This document shows, in pieces, positions 4,292 to 5,978 of a stretch of DNA of 5,978 nt. The stretch spans positions 1 through 5,978 of the forward strand of contig JAPOZE010000503.1 in the NCBI GenBank assembly GCA_026706225.1. Reading direction: 5' to 3'. A program made the translations under genes and the position numbers. This DNA is from Acidobacteriota bacterium (GTDB lineage Bacteria; Acidobacteriota; Terriglobia; Versatilivoradales; Versatilivoraceae). Within the stretch, counting starts at the first letter, position 1; every line of letters begins with the position of its first letter. A model generated the notes under the pieces. That model did no database searches. It saw only the letters and a list, made by a program, of their open reading frames with translations, and had not been told where the DNA came from.

Positions 4292-5978
4292 TCCAAGACA
4301 GGATCCAAGGATTGCACCGCGGAGGCCGCGCCACCCCGCAACCGGCTGAGAAGTCCCGAGAAACGGCGCTCCTGCTTGTCGTTCCGGACAGCCGCCTGCA
4401 GTGCCCGGGCCTGACCGATGACCACCACCAGCCTTTTCCCCCGAGTGATCCCGGTGTAGATCAGGTTGCGTTGGAGCAGCAGGTACTGCTGCATGGCCAG
4501 GGGAATGACCACCACCGGGAATTCCGACCCCTGGCTCTTGTGAACCGAGATGGCGAACCCGGGAGCCAACTGGTCCAGCTCGTTGAAGTCGTAGATCACT
4601 TTCCGACTCTCGAATCGGATGGCCACGCCCTTGTCCAGCGGGTCGACCATTTCTATCCGCCCCATGTCGCCGTTGAAGACGTTCTTGTCGTAGTTGTTCT
4701 CCATCTGAATGACCTTGTCCCCGACACGAAACTTCCATCCGAATTTCTCGACCTCCTCCCGTCCGGGCCGAGCGGGGTTGAGGAGCTCCTGCAACCTCCG
4801 GTTCACCTCGCGAGCCCCCAGCGAGCCGCGATGCATGGGACAGAGCACCTGGACGTCGCGGATGGCGTCGACACCCAGCCGCCTGGGGATCCTGTCCCGG
4901 ATCAACCTCGACATCAGCCCCGCGATCTGCTCCGGATCCTCCCTCTCCAGGAAATAGAAGTCCGAGTCGGGAGCAGATCCCGAGACGGGGGACGGCGCCT
5001 TGCCGCCATTGACCTCGTGGGCGGTGGTAATGATCCGGCTGTCCCTGGACTGGCGAAAGACCTCCTTCAACCGGACCACCGGCACCATCCCGCTGGCGAT
5101 CACATGCTGCAGCACCATCCCCGGCCCCACCGAGGGAAGCTGATCCACGTCTCCAACCAGAATCAGCGAGCCTCCGGGAGGATGGGCCGCCAGCAGATGG
5201 CTCATGAGCGGGACGTCCAGCATGGAGCACTCGTCCACCACCATGAGGTCGCACTGCAGGGGATTGTGCCGGTTCCTGGCGAAACGACCGGTGGCCGGAA
5301 TGACCTCCAGCATGCGGTGGATGGTCTTGGCTTCCAGCCCGGTGGCCTGGGAAAGCCTCTTGGCGGCCCGGCCGGTGGGAGCGCACAACAGGCATTTCAC
5401 TTTCTTGGCCCTGAGGATCATCAGGATCGAGTTCATCAGGGTGGTCTTGCCTACCCCGGGTCCTCCCGTTATCACCAATACCCGGTGGCTCAAGGCCTGG
5501 ACCAAGGCCTCTCGCTGACTCTCCGCCAGGATCTTGCCCGAGCGCTGCTGGCACCAGGCAATGGCTTTTTCCAGGTCGATCGGCGGATAGTCGGCCCGCC
5601 CGCGGGCCAACTGGCCGATCCTGGCCGCGATGACCCTCTCGGCGCCCGCCAGGTGCGGCAAGAAGACCAGGTCTTCCCCCTCCAGGCTTTCCCGCAGCAG
5701 TTGTCCTTGCCCGATCATCCAGGCCAGCGCCTCTTCCACGATGGCTTCAGAGATTTCGAGGACCCGTACCGCTTCCTGGTGGAGTTGGGAGGCGGGAAGC
5801 GCGCAATGGCCGGCCTGGGTCGCTTCCAGCAGAACGTGATTGAGACCGGCCCGGGCGCGCAAAGCGGAGTCCCGCGAGATCCCGACATTGGCGGCAATCC
5901 GGTCGGCCGTCTTGAACCCGATTCCCGTGATGTCCTGGCTCAACCTGTAGGGATTCTCCCGGACCTGGGCCACGGCAT
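4288..5978 (-). CDS. recD2: RecD2-type ATP-dependent DNA helicase (superfamily 1B), N-terminus beyond window
   Basis: About 560 residues are visible, and the frame is open to the right edge. RecD2 proteins are usually about 700-750 residues, so roughly the first 170 or more are missing. Numbering from the GTG codon at 5971-5973: a helix-hairpin-helix ITGIGFKTADRIA (15-27); Walker A GGPGVGKTT (170-178); motif Ia CAPTGRAAKRL (197-207); Walker B VVDECSML (245-252); motif III LVGDVDQLPSVGPG (272-285); motif IV FRQS (306-309); motif V ISVHKSQGSEF (475-485); motif VI LIYTGITRGKRLVVVIG (504-520). All catalytic motifs are intact. The helix-hairpin-helix ahead of the helicase core marks RecD2 rather than RecD of RecBCD. 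RecD2 unwinds DNA 5' to 3' and acts in repair and replication-fork upkeep, usually without RecB or RecC. The GTG at 5973 is internal, since ENPYRL..GIGF continues from upstream codons. TGA at 4288-4290 overlaps the ATG of the next frame. Confidence 0.96.
   Translation of the reverse strand, partial: AVAQVRENPYRLSQDITGIGFKTADRIAANVGISRDSALRARAGLNHVLLEATQAGHCALPASQLHQEAVRVLEISEAIVEEALAWMIGQGQLLRESLEGEDLVFLPHLAGAERVIAARIGQLARGRADYPPIDLEKAIAWCQQRSGKILAESQREALVQALSHRVLVITGGPGVGKTTLMNSILMILRAKKVKCLLCAPTGRAAKRLSQATGLEAKTIHRMLEVIPATGRFARNRHNPLQCDLMVVDECSMLDVPLMSHLLAAHPPGGSLILVGDVDQLPSVGPGMVLQHVIASGMVPVVRLKEVFRQSRDSRIITTAHEVNGGKAPSPVSGSAPDSDFYFLEREDPEQIAGLMSRLIRDRIPRRLGVDAIRDVQVLCPMHRGSLGAREVNRRLQELLNPARPGREEVEKFGWKFRVGDKVIQMENNYDKNVFNGDMGRIEMVDPLDKGVAIRFESRKVIYDFNELDQLAPGFAISVHKSQGSEFPVVVIPLAMQQYLLLQRNLIYTGITRGKRLVVVIGQARALQAAVRNDKQERRFSGLLSRLRGGAASAVQSLDPVLE

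Noticed and set aside
4292..5554. Minus-strand open frame continuing upstream of the sialidase-like gene, giving an 838-codon frame from 3038
   Set aside because: The upper part is a shifted reading of recD2 codons; it is Gly/Arg/Pro-rich with no domain, while the recD2 frame there has every helicase motif.

Overview
The window reads as a high-GC bacterial segment with every recognisable gene on the minus strand. From right to left, in the direction of transcription, these are: a 5'-truncated RecD2-type DNA helicase, a membrane-anchored sialidase-fold (Asp-box/BNR) protein, a 600-base gap without a convincing gene, a LuxR-type regulator with a PAS-like sensor region, and a GLUG-repeat protein that runs off the left edge. 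The organism cannot be fixed from this sequence. High GC, RecD2 rather than RecBCD context, an AWPNLT-type sialidase-like protein and a GLUG protein with DxDxDG motifs would fit an uncultured environmental lineage such as Acidobacteriota or a neighbouring phylum, but that is a guess.

Right part (4288-5978): RecD2 has all its helicase motifs, and its N-terminal segment lies outside the window. The open frame of the next gene begins at an ATG sharing four bases (ATGA) with the recD2 stop. However, its first codons lie in a short decamer repeat that looks like intergenic sequence, so the apparent translational coupling may be false and the sialidase start is uncertain. The sialidase-like protein (stop at 3038) has one hydrophobic anchor and four good Asp boxes.

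Middle (2421-3037): no gene is supported. The stretch holds a ribosome-binding site and probable control region for the LuxR gene, including a perfect 17-base palindrome with a TTGACC hexamer downstream, plus a larger imperfect hairpin of unknown role.

Left part (1-2420): the LuxR-type regulator is intact (378 residues). Below it on the same strand is a GLUG-repeat protein, probably a secreted or surface adhesin-like protein. It has DxDxDG calcium-binding-like motifs and at least five GLUG units, but no in-frame ATG at its 5' end, so it starts at a rare codon, is 5'-damaged, or contains a sequencing frameshift. The order suggests the regulator may control the surface protein, but nothing in the sequence proves it. 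I found no CRISPR array, tRNA, rRNA, insertion sequence or clear new multi-gene system. The main points of interest are the gene starts and the small repeats and palindromes between genes.
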